Assembly: GCF_003096675.1 (NCBI RefSeq)
Contig: NZ_QEKW01000005.1
Coordinates: 186,001 to 250,000, forward strand
Length of the DNA: 64,000 bases
DNA from: Actinomycetospora cinnamomea
GTDB taxonomy: Bacteria > Actinomycetota > Actinomycetes > Mycobacteriales > Pseudonocardiaceae
Reading direction: 5' to 3'
Of the stretch, positions 21,226 to 30,022 are shown piece after piece (the first letter of the stretch is position 1; every line of letters begins with the position of its first letter). The notes under the pieces are model-generated. The model was not told where the DNA came from. It made no database searches and saw only the letters and a program-made list of their open reading frames with translations. The position numbers and the translations under genes are program-made.

Positions 21226-22332
21226 CTACTGCTCGTTCTCGGGCTCCGGCAGGACCGCCCAGGTGTCCTTGCCCCGCAGCAGGGCGCCGAGCGAGTCGCC
21301 GCGGTCGGTCGCCTGCTGCTTCGCCGCCGCGACCTGGGCGCGGGCGCCGTCGTCGTAGGTCGGGCGGTCGACCTTGCGGAAGATCCCGGTGACGGTGTGG
21401 GTCAGGTCCTGGTCGGACAGGCGCGACAGCGCGAACGACTGCGTCGGGTCCTCCTCGCCGGCGCGGTGGATCACGACGTCGTCCTCGGCCACCCCGCCAG
21501 GTCCGCCGACGGCAGCCACCTCGAGGCCCCCCGTCGCCGAGCGCACGACCCCGTACTCGCCGTCGTTGCCGAACCGGATCGGCTCGCCGTCGACCAGCGG
21601 GATCAGCCGCTCGGCCACGCCGTCGCCCTTGCGCAGGACGTCGAACGAGCCGTCGTTGAAGATCGGGCAGTCCTGGAAGATCTCAACGAGCGAGGCGCCG
21701 CGGTGCGCCGCCGCCTGGCGGAGCACCTCGGTGAGGCCCTTGCGGTCGGAGTCGAGCGCGCGCCCGACGAACGTCGCCTCCGCACCGAGGGCCAGCGAGA
21801 CCGGGTTGAACGGGGCGTCGATCGAACCCATCGGCGTCGACTTGGTGACCTTGCCGGTCTCCGAGGTCGGCGAGTACTGGCCCTTGGTCAGCCCGTAGAT
21901 CCTGTTGTTGAACAGCAGGATCGTGATGTTCATGTTGCGGCGCAGCGCGTGGATCAGGTGGTTGCCCCCGATCGACAGCGCGTCGCCGTCGCCGGTGACG
22001 ACCCAGACCGAGAGGTCGGGGCGCGTCACCGCCAGCCCGGTGGCGATCGTCGGCGCGCGCCCGTGGATCGAGTGCATGCCGTACGTGTCGAGGTAGTACG
22101 GGAAGCGCGACGAGCAGCCGATGCCCGAGACGAACACGATGTTCTCGCGCTTGAGCCCGAGCTCGGGCAGGAAGCCGCGCACCGACGCGAGGACCGCGTA
22201 GTCGCCGCAGCCCGGGCACCAGCGCACCTCCTGGTCGGAGGTGAAGTCCTTGGCCTTCTGCGGCTCGTCGGTGGTCGGCACGAGGTCGAGCCCGCCCCCG
22301 AAGGACGGCTGACCCAGCTCCACAGCGCTCAT
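21226..22332 (-). CDS. korB: 2-oxoacid:ferredoxin oxidoreductase subunit beta
   Basis: Thiamine-diphosphate subunit of a 2-oxoglutarate ferredoxin oxidoreductase, 368 aa. WCPGCGDYAVLASVRGFLPELGL and SGIGCSSRFPYYLDTYGMHSIHGRAP are the family signatures. GDGDALSIGGNHLIHALRRN with FNNRIYGLTKGQYSPTS forms the TPP/Mg site. With KorA it decarboxylates 2-oxoglutarate to succinyl-CoA and reduces ferredoxin, an oxygen-tolerant KGD bypass in mycobacteria. Its start overlaps the korA stop by four bases. Substrate choice is inferred from similarity. Confidence 0.93.
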   Translation of the reverse strand: MSAVELGQPSFGGGLDLVPTTDEPQKAKDFTSDQEVRWCPGCGDYAVLASVRGFLPELGLKRENIVFVSGIGCSSRFPYYLDTYGMHSIHGRAPTIATGLAVTRPDLSVWVVTGDGDALSIGGNHLIHALRRNMNITILLFNNRIYGLTKGQYSPTSETGKVTKSTPMGSIDAPFNPVSLALGAEATFVGRALDSDRKGLTEVLRQAAAHRGASLVEIFQDCPIFNDGSFDVLRKGDGVAERLIPLVDGEPIRFGNDGEYGVVRSATGGLEVAAVGGPGGVAEDDVVIHRAGEEDPTQSFALSRLSDQDLTHTVTGIFRKVDRPTYDDGARAQVAAAKQQATDRGDSLGALLRGKDTWAVLPEPENEQ

Positions 22333-24215
22333 GCGGGCAGATCCCCCTTGACGGCATCGGTGAGGACGCCGGCGAGCTCCTCGGCCTGGAACGGCAGGCC
22401 GGCGACCTTGGTGTAGGAGTGCGCGTCGACCAGGTACCGGGCGCGCAGCAGCATCGCGAGCTGCCCGAGGTTCATCTCGGGCACGACGACGCGACGGTAG
22501 GACCGGAGCACGTCGCCGAGGTTGCGCGGCAGCGGGTTGAGGTGGCGCAGGTGCGCCTGGGCCACCGTGAGCCCCGCCGCGCGGACCCGGCGGCAGGCGG
22601 CCCCGATCGGCCCGTACGACGAGCCCCAGCCGACGACGAGCACCTCGGCCTCACCCGACGGGTCGTCCACGTCGATGTCGGGCACCGGGATGCCGTCGAT
22701 CTTGGCCTGGCGCAGCCGGACCATGCGGTCGTGGTTGTCCGGGTCGTAGGAGATCGTCCCGCGGCCGTCGGCCTTCTCCAGGCCGCCGATGCGGTGCTCG
22801 AGCCCGGCGGTCCCGGGGATCGCCCAGGGCCGGGCGAGGGTGTCGGCGTCGCGCAGGTAGGGCCAGAACTCGTCGGACCCGTCGGGGGCGTTCGGCTCGG
22901 TGGCGAACGTGACCGACAGGTCGGGGAGCTCGTCGACGTCCGGGACCCGCCACGGCTCCGAGCCGTTGGCGATCGCGCCGTCGGAGAGCAGGAACACCGG
23001 GGTGCGGTAGGTCAGCGCGATCCGCGCGGCCTCGAGGGCGGCGTCGAAGCAGTCCGACGGCGACTGCGGGGCGATGATCGGCACCGGCGCCTCGCCGTTG
23101 CGCCCGTACATGGCCTGCAGGAGGTCGGCCTGCTCGGTCTTGGTGGGCAGGCCGGTCGACGGGCCGCCGCGCTGGACGTCGAGGATCAGCAGTGGCAGCT
23201 CGAGCGCCACCGCGAGCCCGATCGTCTCGGACTTCAGCGCGACACCGGGGCCCGAGGTCGACGTGACGCCGAGCGAGCCGCCGAACGACGCGCCGAGCGC
23301 GGCGCCGATGCCCGCGATCTCGTCCTCGGCCTGGAAGGTCGTGACGCCGAAGCCCTTGTGCTTGGAGAGCTCGTGCAGCACGTCGGAGGCCGGGGTGATC
23401 GGGTAGGTGCCCAGGAACACCGGCAGCTTCGCCTGCTGGCCGGCGGCGACGACGCCGTAGGCGAGCGCCAGGTTGCCGGTGATCTGCCGGTAGGTGCCCT
23501 CGGCGAGCCGCGCGGGCGCGACCTCGTAGGTGACCGCGAAGCTCTCGGTGGTCTCGCCGTAGTTCCACCCGGCGCGGAAGGCCAGGATGTTGGCCTCGGC
23601 GAGGTCGGGCTTCTTCGCGAACTTCTCGCGGAGGAACTGCTCGGTGCCCTCGGTGCCGCGGTGGTACATCCACGACAGCAGGCCCAGCGCGAACATGTTC
23701 TTCGCGCGCTCGGCGTCCTTCTTGCTCATCCCGGTCGGCTCGAGCGCCCCGCGGGTGAGCGTCGCCATCGCGACCTCGTGGACGGTGTAGGGTTCCAGCG
23801 AGTCGTCGGATAGCGGGTTGGCCTCGTAGCCGACCTTCGCGAGGTTCCGCTTGGTGAACTCGTCGGTGTTGACGATGAGGATCCCGCCGTGCGGCAGGTC
23901 CTTCAGGTTCGCCTTCAGCGCCGCCGGGTTCATCGCCACGAGGACGTCGGGACGGTCGCCGGGGGTGAGGATGTCGTAGTCGGCGAAGTGGAGCTGGAAG
24001 CTCGACACTCCGGGGAGCGTCCCGGCGGGGGCGCGGATCTCGGCGGGGAAGTTCGGCAGCGTGGCCAGGTCGTTGCCGAACGCCGCAGCCTCCGACGTGA
24101 ACCGATCACCGGTCAGCTGCATGCCGTCACCCGAGTCACCCGCGAAGCGGATCACCACGCGGTGGGTCTGGCGCACTTCCCGACCGGCCGGCCCGACGGC
24201 GGTGTCAGTGCTCAT
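22329..24215 (-). CDS. korA: 2-oxoacid:ferredoxin oxidoreductase subunit alpha (gamma-alpha fusion)
   Basis: 628 aa, the fused gamma-alpha form typical of actinobacteria. The gamma domain (residues 10-190) begins with VVIRFAGDSGDGMQLTGDRFTSEAA. The alpha domain contains GTYPITPASDVLHELS, FQAEDEIAGIGAALGASFGGSLGVTSTSGPG and RGGPSTGLPTKTEQADLLQAMYGRNGEAP (in pieces). The C-terminal part (VVGWGSSYGPIGAA) is domain II. It binds CoA and pairs with KorB. The start ATG has a purine-rich leader (GGGACGCGATCGCTCCGATGAG). Confidence 0.94.
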   Translation of the reverse strand: MSTDTAVGPAGREVRQTHRVVIRFAGDSGDGMQLTGDRFTSEAAAFGNDLATLPNFPAEIRAPAGTLPGVSSFQLHFADYDILTPGDRPDVLVAMNPAALKANLKDLPHGGILIVNTDEFTKRNLAKVGYEANPLSDDSLEPYTVHEVAMATLTRGALEPTGMSKKDAERAKNMFALGLLSWMYHRGTEGTEQFLREKFAKKPDLAEANILAFRAGWNYGETTESFAVTYEVAPARLAEGTYRQITGNLALAYGVVAAGQQAKLPVFLGTYPITPASDVLHELSKHKGFGVTTFQAEDEIAGIGAALGASFGGSLGVTSTSGPGVALKSETIGLAVALELPLLILDVQRGGPSTGLPTKTEQADLLQAMYGRNGEAPVPIIAPQSPSDCFDAALEAARIALTYRTPVFLLSDGAIANGSEPWRVPDVDELPDLSVTFATEPNAPDGSDEFWPYLRDADTLARPWAIPGTAGLEHRIGGLEKADGRGTISYDPDNHDRMVRLRQAKIDGIPVPDIDVDDPSGEAEVLVVGWGSSYGPIGAACRRVRAAGLTVAQAHLRHLNPLPRNLGDVLRSYRRVVVPEMNLGQLAMLLRARYLVDAHSYTKVAGLPFQAEELAGVLTDAVKGDLPA

Positions 24216-24383
24216 CGGAGCGATCGCGTCCCTTCGCGTCCTCGTGGGTCATCCCTTGGTGAAGAGCGGACCACCCAGGCTAACCTCACCGACGAGCCGA
24301 TCACCGGCGGCTGGTCGCGGGTCACACGCTGGACCGAACAAGCCGGTGGCGCACCCCCACCGTTCCCCCTGGCGGACCAGTGC

Positions 24384-25190
24384 TCAGCGCTTCCCGGTGG
24401 AGGCGCGGACGCGCGCGAGCCCCTCGCGGAACCCCTCCGAGCGCAGCGACTCCAGCTGCGGGCCGACCTCGACGGCGACGGCGTCGTGGTGCCGGTCGAG
24501 CTGTCCCGTCGCGCGGATGCTGGCCCTGGTGGCGACGACCAGCGCGCGCGGGGCGGCCGCCGAGGTCGCGGCCATGCGCAGCGCCTCGGCCACCGCGGGG
24601 GAGCGCCCGTCGGCGCCGTCGCCGGTGGCCACCTTCAGCGCCAGACCCAGCTCGACGGCCCGCGCGGCGTCGAGACCCTCGCCACCGAGCAGCATCGCGG
24701 TCGTGGCCTGCGGGCCGACGATCCGCTGCGCCATCCACGTCATCCCGCCACCGGGGTGCACGCCCAGGCGCAGGAAGCCCGGCTCGAAGCGGGCGGTCTC
24801 GCCGGCGATGCGCACGTCGGCGGCCAGGGCGAGGTTGAGCCCGGCCCCGACGGCGGGCCCGTCGACGGCGGCGAACGTCGGCAGCGGGCACTCGGCCAGC
24901 GCCAGAAACCCGGCGTAGATCCGCTGCAGCGCGTCGGGGCCGGCCTCGCCGGCCGCGGCCAGCTCGTCGAGGTCACCGCCGGCGCAGAACGCGGGCTTGG
25001 GGTCGTCGTCGCCCGTGACGACCACCGCGTGCACCGACTCGTCGGCGGCGACCTCGTCGAGCACGGCGACGAGACGGTCCGACAGCGCGCCGGTCATGGC
25101 GTTGCGGCGCTTCGGGTCGGACACGGTGAGGAGCGCGGTGGCCCCGACGGGGCCGTCGAGGCGCTCCAGACGGACATCGGGCTCGGCCAT
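24384..25190 (-). CDS. Enoyl-CoA hydratase/isomerase family protein
   Basis: Crotonase-fold protein, 268 aa from the ATG at 25190 (MAEPDVRLERLDG). The open frame extends 29 codons further but that part reads as leader. Oxyanion-hole segments are KRRNAMTGALSDRLVAVLDEV and AFCAGGDLDELAAAGEAG, then VDGPAVGAGLNLALAADVRIA. The Glu/Asp catalytic positions of true hydratases are not clear, so isomerase or another crotonase activity is possible. It is transcribed divergently from the thioesterase at 25243, with a 52-bp gap. Confidence 0.85.
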   Translation of the reverse strand: MAEPDVRLERLDGPVGATALLTVSDPKRRNAMTGALSDRLVAVLDEVAADESVHAVVVTGDDDPKPAFCAGGDLDELAAAGEAGPDALQRIYAGFLALAECPLPTFAAVDGPAVGAGLNLALAADVRIAGETARFEPGFLRLGVHPGGGMTWMAQRIVGPQATTAMLLGGEGLDAARAVELGLALKVATGDGADGRSPAVAEALRMAATSAAAPRALVVATRASIRATGQLDRHHDAVAVEVGPQLESLRSEGFREGLARVRASTGKR

Positions 25191-25242
25191 GGGCGACAGC
25201 ATGCCGTGGGGTGACGCGGCTCGCGGCCCGGAGGTCGTTGGC

Positions 25243-25830
25243 ATGGGTAACGTGCGGCGGGTGCCGACCTCCACCATCGAGCCGCCCGCCGACGCGGAGG
25301 CGCCCCGGCGTCACCCCAAGGCGCCCGGACCCGGCGAGCGCACCCGCGAGCACCACAGCCAGTGCCGGGGCTGCGCCGACGTGCCCGGCAGCCTGCGCAT
25401 CCGCTCGTGGGTGGAGGACGACGGGGTGTCGGTGCGCAGCCGCTTCGACGTCCTCGACGAGCACCAGGGCGGGCCGGGTCTGCTGCACGGCGGCTTGTTG
25501 ATGACCGCGTTCGACGACGCGCTCGGCACCGCGCACACGCAGGTCGTGCGGGCCGCGGTCACGGCGCGGATGGAGACCGACTTCCGCCGCCCCGTGCCGG
25601 TCGGGACGACGCTGTGGCTGCGCTCCCGGGTCGACGCGGTGGTGGGGCGCAAGGTCTACACCTCGGGTGTCGCCTACCTCGGCGAGCTCGACGGCGAGGT
25701 CGCGGGCACCGCCCGGGCGCTCTTCGTCAAGGTCGGCGCGGAGCACTTCCTCAAGCACAGCCGCCCCGAGGACCTCGAGGCCCTCGGCGCCAGCCGCGAG
25801 GTGATCGAGGCCGCGCGCGCGGCGCCGTAG
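25243..25830 (+). CDS. PaaI/hotdog-fold thioesterase family protein
   Basis: 195 aa from the ATG at 25243; an alternative GTG is at 25261. The hotdog core is residues 65-170, with [23 protein letters not shown] (the catalytic-type HGG helix), then [22 protein letters not shown] and the final strand [10 protein letters not shown]. The N-terminal 45 residues are charged and contain a Cys pair (SQCRGCADV). It is probably an acyl-CoA thioesterase acting near the divergent enoyl-CoA hydratase; the substrate is unknown. Confidence 0.82.
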   Translation: MGNVRRVPTSTIEPPADAEAPRRHPKAPGPGERTREHHSQCRGCADVPGSLRIRSWVEDDGVSVRSRFDVLDEHQGGPGLLHGGLLMTAFDDALGTAHTQVVRAAVTARMETDFRRPVPVGTTLWLRSRVDAVVGRKVYTSGVAYLGELDGEVAGTARALFVKVGAEHFLKHSRPEDLEALGASREVIEAARAAP

Positions 25831-25895
25831 ACGCGGGAACGGCGACCCGTCCCCCGACGTTGATCCGGACAACGGATCCCGTCGAGGAGGAGCAC

Positions 25896-26729
25896 GTGCG
25901 CAACGGCCTGAAGACCGCGATGCTGCTGGGCGCGCTCAGCGCGATCGTGCTGGTCCTCGGCTCGCTGTTCGGCCGCGGGGGGCTGCTGATCGCCCTGCTG
26001 GTCGCGCTCGGCGTCAACGGCTACGCCTACTTCAACTCCGACAAGCTCGCGTTGCGGGCCATGCGCGCCTACCCGGTGAGCGAGGCCGAGCAGCCGGCGA
26101 TGTACCGCATCGTGCGCGAGCTGGCGACCGATGCGCACCAGCCGATGCCGCGCCTCTACGTCAGCCCCACCGAGGCGCCCAACGCCTTCGCCACCGGCCG
26201 CAACCCGCGCAACGCGGCGGTGTGCGCGACCACCGGCATCCTGACGCTGCTCGACGAGCGCGAGCTGCGCGGCGTCCTCGGGCACGAGCTCTCCCACGTC
26301 TACAACCGCGACATCCTGATCTCGTCCGTGGCCGGCGCGCTGTCGAGCGTCGTGTCCTACCTGGTGCTCGCGGCCCAGCTCTTCGGCGGCAACCGCAACC
26401 TCCTCGCCACCCTGGCGGTCGCGATCATCGGGCCCGTCGCGGCGGGGATCATCCAGATGTCGATCAGCCGGTCGCGGGAGTACCAGGCCGACGCCAGCGG
26501 CGCGGCGCTGACCGACGACCCGCTGGCCCTGGCCTCGGCGCTGCGCAAGCTGCAGTACGGCACGGCCGCCGCCCCGCTGCCGCCGGACCCGAAGCTGGTC
26601 AGCCAGTCGCACCTGATGATCGCCAACCCGTTCCGCCCGGGCGAGGGCCTCTCGCGGATGTTCTCCACCCACCCGCCGCTCGACGACCGCATCGCCCGCC
26701 TGGAGGCCATGGCCGCCGGCGGTCGCTGA
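25896..26729 (+). CDS. htpX: Zinc metalloprotease HtpX
   Basis: Membrane-bound M48 protease, 277 aa from the GTG at 25896 with GAGGAGGAG upstream. Two N-terminal hydrophobic helices (residues 7-45) precede the catalytic domain. The zinc motif HELSH is at residue 130, after [11 protein letters not shown]. The third ligand Glu is in [12 protein letters not shown]. Another hydrophobic pair lies near 147-190. The C-terminal [18 protein letters not shown] is typical. It degrades misfolded membrane proteins. Confidence 0.95.
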   Translation: MRNGLKTAMLLGALSAIVLVLGSLFGRGGLLIALLVALGVNGYAYFNSDKLALRAMRAYPVSEAEQPAMYRIVRELATDAHQPMPRLYVSPTEAPNAFATGRNPRNAAVCATTGILTLLDERELRGVLGHELSHVYNRDILISSVAGALSSVVSYLVLAAQLFGGNRNLLATLAVAIIGPVAAGIIQMSISRSREYQADASGAALTDDPLALASALRKLQYGTAAAPLPPDPKLVSQSHLMIANPFRPGEGLSRMFSTHPPLDDRIARLEAMAAGGR

Positions 26730-27081
26730 CCCCTGGGGACCGCCCTCCACCGCCGTGCCCCGCGCCGGCCCGACCGCTCCGCGTCACCTGTACGAGTCGC
26801 ACACGGGGTGTGCGAGCAATGCGGCTTTGCTGGCGTTCGACGCCAGGATCGCCACATCCTCGCTCGCGCGACACGCCGGTGTGGGATCGTCGTGAGGTTC
26901 CGCCGACGTTCCCCTGACGAATTCGCGTCCTCGGCGGAGTCGAGGCCGGTATTCGTGCGAGCGCGCATTCCGGTTCGATTTTCCCCCCTTCCGGAAACGG
27001 GCGAACCCCGATGCGGCGGAGCGCGGAGAACGAGGCGGGAGATGCCGGCGGCGAGGCCGGTGTCGTGTGGAAAGGCCTCCG
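26730..27081. other. Gene-free interval between htpX and the secreted protein
   Basis: No convincing gene on either strand. Two short hairpins follow htpX: TCGCACAC/GTGTGCGA at 26797-26815 and CTGGCG/CGCCAG at 26830-26846. Neither has a T-tract; the first may terminate htpX. The rest presumably holds the promoter of the gene at 27082; no clear -10/-35 pair was picked out. Confidence 0.4.
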
Positions 27082-27879
27082 ATGAGGACATCCAGGAAGA
27101 TCGCCGGGCTGGTCGTGTCGGGCGTCGCCGCGCTCGCTCTGAGCGGGTTCACGACAGGGGTCGCGATCGCGGCCGAGCCGGTCGCCGAGATCCCCGACCT
27201 CACCGGCCGGTCGTCGTCGGTCGCGCTCGACGAGGGCTTCACCGGCGCCCTCGAGTCGCTCGAGGTCACGCCGGGGACCATCGGCGGCGCGTCCCTCGAG
27301 GACGGCAGCGTCTCGTTCCCGATCACCGGGGGGAACGTCACCGTGTACGAGCCCGGAACGGTGAACCCCTACGTCCAGGGACGCATCGAGCACGACGGCA
27401 GCGGGCTGAGCCTGACCAAGGGCGACACCCGGGTCGAGCTCACCGACTTCGTCATCGACCCGGGCAACCCGGCGACCCTGTCGGGCACCGTCACCGCGAA
27501 CGGCGAGACGGTGGCCGACTCGGCGGTGCTGTTCGACCTCGACGGCTCCACCCTGGAGCCGATCCAGACCGACGCCGCGGCGGGCACCGCGACCCTCACC
27601 GGGACGACGGTCCGTCTCTCGGGTGCCGCGGCGGACGCGCTGAACCAGGCGTTCAGCACCGACGCGGTCCAGGGCGGCCTGACCGTCGGTGTCGCGACGA
27701 TCGTGGTCGACCTGCCGGGCCAGGTGTCCGCGATGCCCGAGGGCGGCGTCGACACCGGCGGCGGTTCGACCGCGGGCGGCGTGGACCTGGTGCTGGTCTC
27801 CGGCGGTGCACTGGCGCTGACGGCCGCGGGCGGTCTGGCCCTCGCCGCACGGCGACGCGCTGCCGGCACCCGCAGCTGA
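27082..27879 (+). CDS. Secreted, C-terminally membrane-anchored protein of unknown function
   Basis: 265 aa from the ATG at 27082. A signal peptide is clear: MRTSRKIAG, a hydrophobic run, and a likely cleavage site near AIAAEPV (about residue 32). The exported part is acidic and beta-strand-like, with VQGRIEHDGSGLSLTKGDT, VELTDFVIDPG and TLSGTVTANGETV. A Gly/Ser/Thr linker (GGVDTGGGSTAGG) leads to a terminal hydrophobic segment (LVLVSGGALALTAAGGLALA) and the Arg tail RRRAAGTRS. This resembles a sortase substrate but has no LPxTG. The sortase gene follows directly. Function unknown. Confidence 0.75.
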   Translation: MRTSRKIAGLVVSGVAALALSGFTTGVAIAAEPVAEIPDLTGRSSSVALDEGFTGALESLEVTPGTIGGASLEDGSVSFPITGGNVTVYEPGTVNPYVQGRIEHDGSGLSLTKGDTRVELTDFVIDPGNPATLSGTVTANGETVADSAVLFDLDGSTLEPIQTDAAAGTATLTGTTVRLSGAAADALNQAFSTDAVQGGLTVGVATIVVDLPGQVSAMPEGGVDTGGGSTAGGVDLVLVSGGALALTAAGGLALAARRRAAGTRS

Positions 27880-27961
27880 CCCCACCCGCGCCGTGGGCCG
27901 TCCGCACCGCGGGCGGCCCACGGCGCGGGACACGTCCCCGCTGCCACGACGGGAGGCCCCG

Positions 27962-28612
27962 ATGACCCGCACGACCCGCCGCGGGCTGTTGGTCGCCGCG
28001 TCCGCCCTCGCCCTGCTCGGGGTCGTGCTGGCCGCGGTCGGCCTCGGCGGAGACCCCGGCCCGCCGCGCGCGGCCGCGCCGACCGGGTCCGAGGCGGCGC
28101 CGTTCCTCCCGACTCCGGAGCCGCCGACGCCGGCCGCGTCCTCTCCCGGGTCGGGAGCCCCGCCGGCCGGCCTGGAGCTCCCCGCGATCGGGGTCTCCAC
28201 GCCCGTCCACGCGGTGGGACTGGACCCGGACGGGACCCTCGAGGTCCCGGCGCCGGGGCCGCGCTACGACGAGGCCGCCTGGTACCGGGGCTCGCCGACG
28301 CCCGGCCGCGCCGGCTCGTCGGTGATCATCGGCCACGTCGACTCGGCCCGGGACGGGCCCTCGGTGTTCTACGACCTCGGTCGCCTGCGCCCCGGCGACC
28401 GCGCCATCGTGACGCTGGCCGACGGCACGCGGCCCACCTTCGTCGTAGAGGACGTGCGGACCGTGCCCAAGGCCGATTTCCCGCGGCTCGAGGTATACGG
28501 CGCGACGCTCGGCCCCGAGCTGCGTCTCATCACCTGCGGCGGCGCCTTCGACCCGGCCGCCGGGCACTACGAGGACAACACCATCGTCTTCGCCCGCCTG
28601 GTCGCGGGCTGA
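27962..28612 (+). CDS. Class F sortase
   Basis: Transpeptidase of 216 aa. An N-terminal signal anchor (residues 8-30) and a Pro/Ala-rich stalk (35-65) place it outside the membrane. The sortase barrel starts at GLELPAIGVSTPVHAVGLDPDG. Catalytic His is in VIIGHVDS (about residue 123), Cys in LRLITCGGAFD (about 192), and Arg in NTIVFARL near the C-terminus. Class F is the usual actinobacterial class. The preceding secreted protein is the obvious candidate substrate. Confidence 0.88.
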   Translation: MTRTTRRGLLVAASALALLGVVLAAVGLGGDPGPPRAAAPTGSEAAPFLPTPEPPTPAASSPGSGAPPAGLELPAIGVSTPVHAVGLDPDGTLEVPAPGPRYDEAAWYRGSPTPGRAGSSVIIGHVDSARDGPSVFYDLGRLRPGDRAIVTLADGTRPTFVVEDVRTVPKADFPRLEVYGATLGPELRLITCGGAFDPAAGHYEDNTIVFARLVAG

Positions 28613-28715
28613 CCCCGGCCGGCCTTGACCGGGAAGCCTGTGCGGGCCAGGGTCACGAGCAGCGTCGCGTCCGGGCCGGTGTCAGGCCGGCGGATGGAGG
28701 CGCGGGAGCCCTGGA

Positions 28716-29111
28716 GTGACCCACCCCATGGCCGTTCGCATCGATCACCTCGCGCTCGCCGCCCACGACGCCCGCGAGTCCGCCCAGTTCCTCGCCGACG
28801 TCCTCGGCCTGCCCGCGCCCTACGAGGCCGGGCCGTTCGTCGCCGTCGACGTCGACGAGACGTTCACGATCGACTACGCCGCCCCGCCGATCGACTTCCC
28901 CGGGCAGCACGTCGCGTTCCTCGTCGGCGAGGACGACTTCGACGTGATCCTCGCCCGCCTGCAGCACCGCGGCATCATCTACTGGGCCGACCCCGGGCAG
29001 CGGTGGGTCGGGCAGTACAACACCCACGACGGCGGCCGCGGGCTGTACTTCGACGACCCCGCGGGTCACCACCTCGAAATCATCACCCGCCGGTACGGCT
29101 CCGGTGGGTGA
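28716..29111 (+). CDS. VOC family protein (glyoxalase/dioxygenase fold)
   Basis: 131 aa from the GTG at 28716; the ATG at 28728 (MAVRIDHL) is equally possible. The vicinal-oxygen-chelate fold is shown by two beta-alpha-beta-beta-beta halves, RIDHLALAAHDARESAQFLADVLGL and QHVAFLVGEDDFDVILARLQ. Possible metal ligands are His in RIDHLAL, His in GQHVAFL and Glu in HHLEIITR. The reaction cannot be told from sequence. The GNAT gene starts inside its last codons. Confidence 0.82.
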   Translation: MTHPMAVRIDHLALAAHDARESAQFLADVLGLPAPYEAGPFVAVDVDETFTIDYAAPPIDFPGQHVAFLVGEDDFDVILARLQHRGIIYWADPGQRWVGQYNTHDGGRGLYFDDPAGHHLEIITRRYGSGG

Positions 29112-29559
29112 GGTCCGGCGTGGCGGGGTCGACGACGCCCCCGTCGTCGCGGCGCTGCTGCACGACTTCAACACCGAGTTCGACACCCCGACGCCCGGCG
29201 CCGCCGTCCTGACCGAGCGCCTGCGGACGCTCCTGGCCCGCGACGACCTCGTCGCCCTGCTCCACGGCGACCCGCCGGACGCCCTGGCCGTCGTGTCGTT
29301 CCGGCCCAACGTCTGGTTCGACGCCCCGGTGGCCCTGCTCGACGAGCTCTACGTCCGCCCGGACCTGCGCGGGCGCAGGATCGGGCACGCCCTGATCGAG
29401 GCCGTCGAGGCGCTGGTCGCGGCGCGCGGCGGGCGGGTGGTCGAGGTGAACGTCGACGGCGAGGACGTCGACGCCCGGCGCTTCTACGTCGCCCACGGCT
29501 ACAGCCACACCGAGCCCGGCGCGACCGAGCCGAGCTACTACTACGTGAAGGAGTGGTGA
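29104..29559 (+). CDS. GNAT family N-acetyltransferase
   Basis: 151 aa from a GTG overlapping the VOC gene end. The acetyl-CoA site is visible as LYVRPDLRGRRIGHALIEAVEALVAARGG (R/Q-x-x-G-x-G/A form). The C-terminal strand VEVNVDGEDVDARRFYVAHGYSHTE is typical. The substrate is unknown; it is translationally coupled to the VOC protein. Confidence 0.85.
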   Translation: MGEVRRGGVDDAPVVAALLHDFNTEFDTPTPGAAVLTERLRTLLARDDLVALLHGDPPDALAVVSFRPNVWFDAPVALLDELYVRPDLRGRRIGHALIEAVEALVAARGGRVVEVNVDGEDVDARRFYVAHGYSHTEPGATEPSYYYVKEW

Positions 29560-29626
29560 GCGACCCCGACGGACCTCCGGGCCCGACCCCGAGGTGCCTC
29601 GCCGGCCGGGCCACGACGGTGGGTCC

Positions 29627-30019
29627 ATGCAGCTCACCGCCCGCCAGACCGAGCGCGTCGCGCGCGTCCTCCTCCTCGCCGACGAGGAGGCGGCCCGCAA
29701 CGGCGACGCGCGCGTCGGCACCGCCCACCTCCTGCTCGCCCTCCTGCGCGACGAGCGCGACCACGACGGCGGCCCGCTCGACGGCGTCGACGTGGACGAC
29801 GTCCGCGCGGAGCTCGCCCGCCGCCGTGGCACCCACCGCACGGCGTCCCGGTACCGCCCCTGGACGCCGGGCGCCGTCGCGGCTCTGGACACCGCGGTCC
29901 GCGTCGCGGGCGACGAGCCGGTCGGTGTCCGCCACCTCCTGCGCGGCGTCCTCGCCGACCGCGCCGACGACGCCGCCCAGGTCCTGCGCCGCTTCGGTGT
30001 CGGTGTGGCCGCCTGCTGA
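29627..30019 (+). CDS. Clp N-terminal (ClpR) domain-like protein
   Basis: 130 aa from the ATG at 29627. Two helical repeats are visible: LTARQTERVARVLLLADEEAARNG with VGTAHLLLALLRDERD, and TPGAVAALDTAVRVAG with VGVRHLLRGVLADRADDAAQVLRRFGV. This matches the substrate-binding N-domain of ClpA/ClpC without any ATPase domain. Stand-alone proteins of this type are common in actinobacteria and may act as adaptors or decoys; no function is shown here. Confidence 0.72.
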   Translation: MQLTARQTERVARVLLLADEEAARNGDARVGTAHLLLALLRDERDHDGGPLDGVDVDDVRAELARRRGTHRTASRYRPWTPGAVAALDTAVRVAGDEPVGVRHLLRGVLADRADDAAQVLRRFGVGVAAC

Positions 30020-30022
30020 TCG

